From: Candidatus Aminicenantota bacterium
Lineage (GTDB): Bacteria > Acidobacteriota > Aminicenantia > Aminicenantales > Aminicenantaceae
Direction: 5' to 3'
DNA: 6,060 nt
NCBI GenBank assembly: GCA_023135995.1
Contig: JAGLRY010000434.1
Span: forward strand, 1-6,060
Position 1 is the first letter of the stretch. Each line of letters starts with the position of its first letter. The translations under genes were made by a program, and so were the position numbers. Shown here piece by piece: positions 4,798 to 6,060 of the stretch. The notes under the pieces are model-generated. The model searched no databases, was not told where the DNA came from, and was given only the letters and a program-made list of their open reading frames with translations.

Positions 4798-6060
4798 TCA
4801 GGTTAGTTGCACGTTTTTCACAAATGAGGCGATATCAGACGCCTCTTGACAGCCGACGATGACTTCCCACCCGGGGAGGTTCTCCTCCAAATCTCCGCTT
4901 ATCTGAGAGACAAACCCGGGAATCACGATTTTCCTGGTCTTAACCTGCTGTTCCAGGCTGGTCTCCCTGATAAATTTTGCAATGGTTTCCCCGACGAATT
5001 TACCGGCTGCCCAGGCCGTGAGCACAGATTGGCCCTCTGTGTCACAAACTACCAGGTAGGCGGAGGTTCCAGAGTTTTCGATTTCGCCAGAGACGATAAA
5101 ATAGGTCAAGGAAAAGTTCGTCGTGATAAAGACCGGGGATTCCTGTGTCGGTTCACCGATGGGATAGACCTTGGGGTCTACCTGGATAGGCTTCTGGGGG
5201 TCTGTATAAATGTTCTGCCGGAGTGTCAGGAACGAATAGAGCAAAGCCCTGTCGTATTCGGGCAGAACGATGATGGAATCATACTTGCAGAGTAATGCTG
5301 TGGCTTTGGCCAGCGTATCATATGTGTTCTCGGAGAGGATGTGTGTGAAGAGTGGGAATCCGAAAAGCTTAAAGTTTTTCTTCAGGGCGCTGCGCCTCAG
5401 AATGGTGTTTTGTTGGAGCTGGAGACCCGTGTTTGCCGTATCCAAGTTCAAAAGCAGATCCTGAATTCCAGCCTGTTTTGCCTTCTCCACTTGAGAGACC
5501 AATTCATCATAAGATCCTGCCGTGAGTACTACGGGGCAGTCATGAGTTTTAGCCAGGTCCAGATCTGCGTCAGTGGCCTCTTGCCGCAAACAGATCGCTG
5601 CGCGTTCGTCTTTGAGAGTCTCAACACCGGCTTTTCTTGCCTCTTCATCGGGAGTGTCAAGGATGATGGATTTTTTTGAGGCCTGTTTCACGAGCTCGAG
5701 AATTTTAAGGAAAAGAGCCTTATCTTGGGAATCATCTGTGACTAGAAACAGGTCTGGTTTGAGCTCCTCACCGACCCTCTCCACTCTGTACTCTTCGATT
5801 TCATGAATTTTTTCTCTCAGACGCTCTTCACCTTCGGAGGTCCTCAATTGGATGCCAATGCCGGGCTGATTGAAAAAAGTTTTTTCATGGCGAAACATGA
5901 CAGTTTCGTTACCGATCTCTAACGGATTGTTTCTTCCGATCTTTACCAGCCGGATTGGAGGCTCGCTCGCCGCTCCCAGCGTTGCCTTTGCCTCATCAGA
6001 AGCATGAGGGCATTCGCTGAGGTCGGCTTTTTTCTGAGCCAGTTTCATGGCAAAAGCCAT
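4798..6060 (-). CDS. acsC: Corrinoid iron-sulfur protein large (gamma) subunit, N-terminus outside the window
   Basis: AcsC pairs with AcsD to form the CFeSP. It accepts the methyl group from methyl-tetrahydrofolate (via AcsE) and passes it to acetyl-CoA synthase in the Wood-Ljungdahl pathway. The window holds 420 residues plus the stop. The first codon is ATG, but it is internal: AFAMKLAQKKADLSEC matches the stretch after the third cysteine of the N-terminal [4Fe-4S] motif. The fourth ligand falls at residue 17 here, corresponding to Cys42 of the Moorella protein. About 25 residues with the first three cysteines are therefore missing, giving a full length near 445, as usual for the family. 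A TIM barrel spans roughly 36-305. The C-terminal corrinoid-binding domain follows, with TTNFSLTYFIVSGE (313-326), DTEGQSVLTAWAAGKF (340-355) and the end region LPGWEVIVG (395-403). Downstream is the activator gene, not acsD; acsD, acsE and the CODH/ACS genes must be upstream or elsewhere. Confidence 0.95.
   Translation of the reverse strand: MAFAMKLAQKKADLSECPHASDEAKATLGAASEPPIRLVKIGRNNPLEIGNETVMFRHEKTFFNQPGIGIQLRTSEGEERLREKIHEIEEYRVERVGEELKPDLFLVTDDSQDKALFLKILELVKQASKKSIILDTPDEEARKAGVETLKDERAAICLRQEATDADLDLAKTHDCPVVLTAGSYDELVSQVEKAKQAGIQDLLLNLDTANTGLQLQQNTILRRSALKKNFKLFGFPLFTHILSENTYDTLAKATALLCKYDSIIVLPEYDRALLYSFLTLRQNIYTDPQKPIQVDPKVYPIGEPTQESPVFITTNFSLTYFIVSGEIENSGTSAYLVVCDTEGQSVLTAWAAGKFVGETIAKFIRETSLEQQVKTRKIVIPGFVSQISGDLEENLPGWEVIVGCQEASDIASFVKNVQLT

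Noticed and set aside
4846..5295. Plus-strand open frame of 149 codons
   Set aside because: It is antisense to acsC over conserved C-terminal corrinoid-binding sequence, with no domain of its own.
6058..6060. ATG at the right edge as the start of acsC
   Set aside because: It aligns with an internal position just after the third cysteine of the N-terminal [4Fe-4S] motif of AcsC, and the fourth cysteine falls at the expected spacing, so the true start is about 25 codons beyond the edge.
4798..6060. HgcA (mercury methylation corrinoid protein) as an alternative for the CFeSP-like gene
   Set aside because: The protein has the full AcsC length and TIM barrel and no membrane segments, whereas HgcA has a short corrinoid domain joined to transmembrane helices.

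Overview
The window is a compact stretch of bacterial DNA in which every supported gene is on the minus strand, so transcription runs from position 6060 toward position 1. It carries the C-terminal 94% or so of the large subunit of the corrinoid iron-sulfur protein of the Wood-Ljungdahl pathway (AcsC), then a RACo/AcsV-type reductive activator of corrinoid proteins. These are followed by a stand-alone zinc homocysteine-S-methyltransferase-type protein, a class I SAM-dependent methyltransferase of unknown substrate, and a MtbC/MttC/MtgC-type methyltransferase corrinoid protein. At the left edge are the first 37 codons of what looks like an MttB-superfamily (trimethylamine/betaine-type) methyltransferase. 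There is no RNA gene, mobile element or CRISPR array that I can see.

The host is best read as a strictly anaerobic bacterium that runs the bacterial-type acetyl-CoA pathway: AcsC and the [2Fe-2S]-ASKHA activator are the bacterial forms. Anaerobes such as sulfate-reducing Desulfobacterota or acetogens often combine these genes with MttB-type methyltransferases. The exact lineage cannot be fixed from this window, and the Desulfobacterota suggestion is only an impression from protein style and moderate GC content.

Layout in transcription order: acsC (6060-4798, 5' end outside the window); 90 bp gap; acsV-like activator (4707-2773, TTG start); 57 bp gap with a strong Shine-Dalgarno; homocysteine methyltransferase-like gene (2715-1828); 15 bp gap; SAM methyltransferase (1812-967); a 122 bp gap holding a possible terminator, a good sigma70-like promoter with an inverted repeat inside its spacer, and a strong RBS; corrinoid protein (844-194); 82 bp gap with a small hairpin; MttB-like gene (111 to beyond position 1).

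Together the genes suggest a methyl-transfer module. An MttB-type enzyme would demethylate a methylated amine and load the small corrinoid protein. A second methyltransferase would pass the methyl group on, to homocysteine or to tetrahydrofolate and the CFeSP. The single activator gene could rescue both the CFeSP and the small corrinoid protein when cobalt oxidises to Co(II). The enzyme families are well supported; the shared pathway, the shared activator and the split methionine synthase idea are inferences from gene order.
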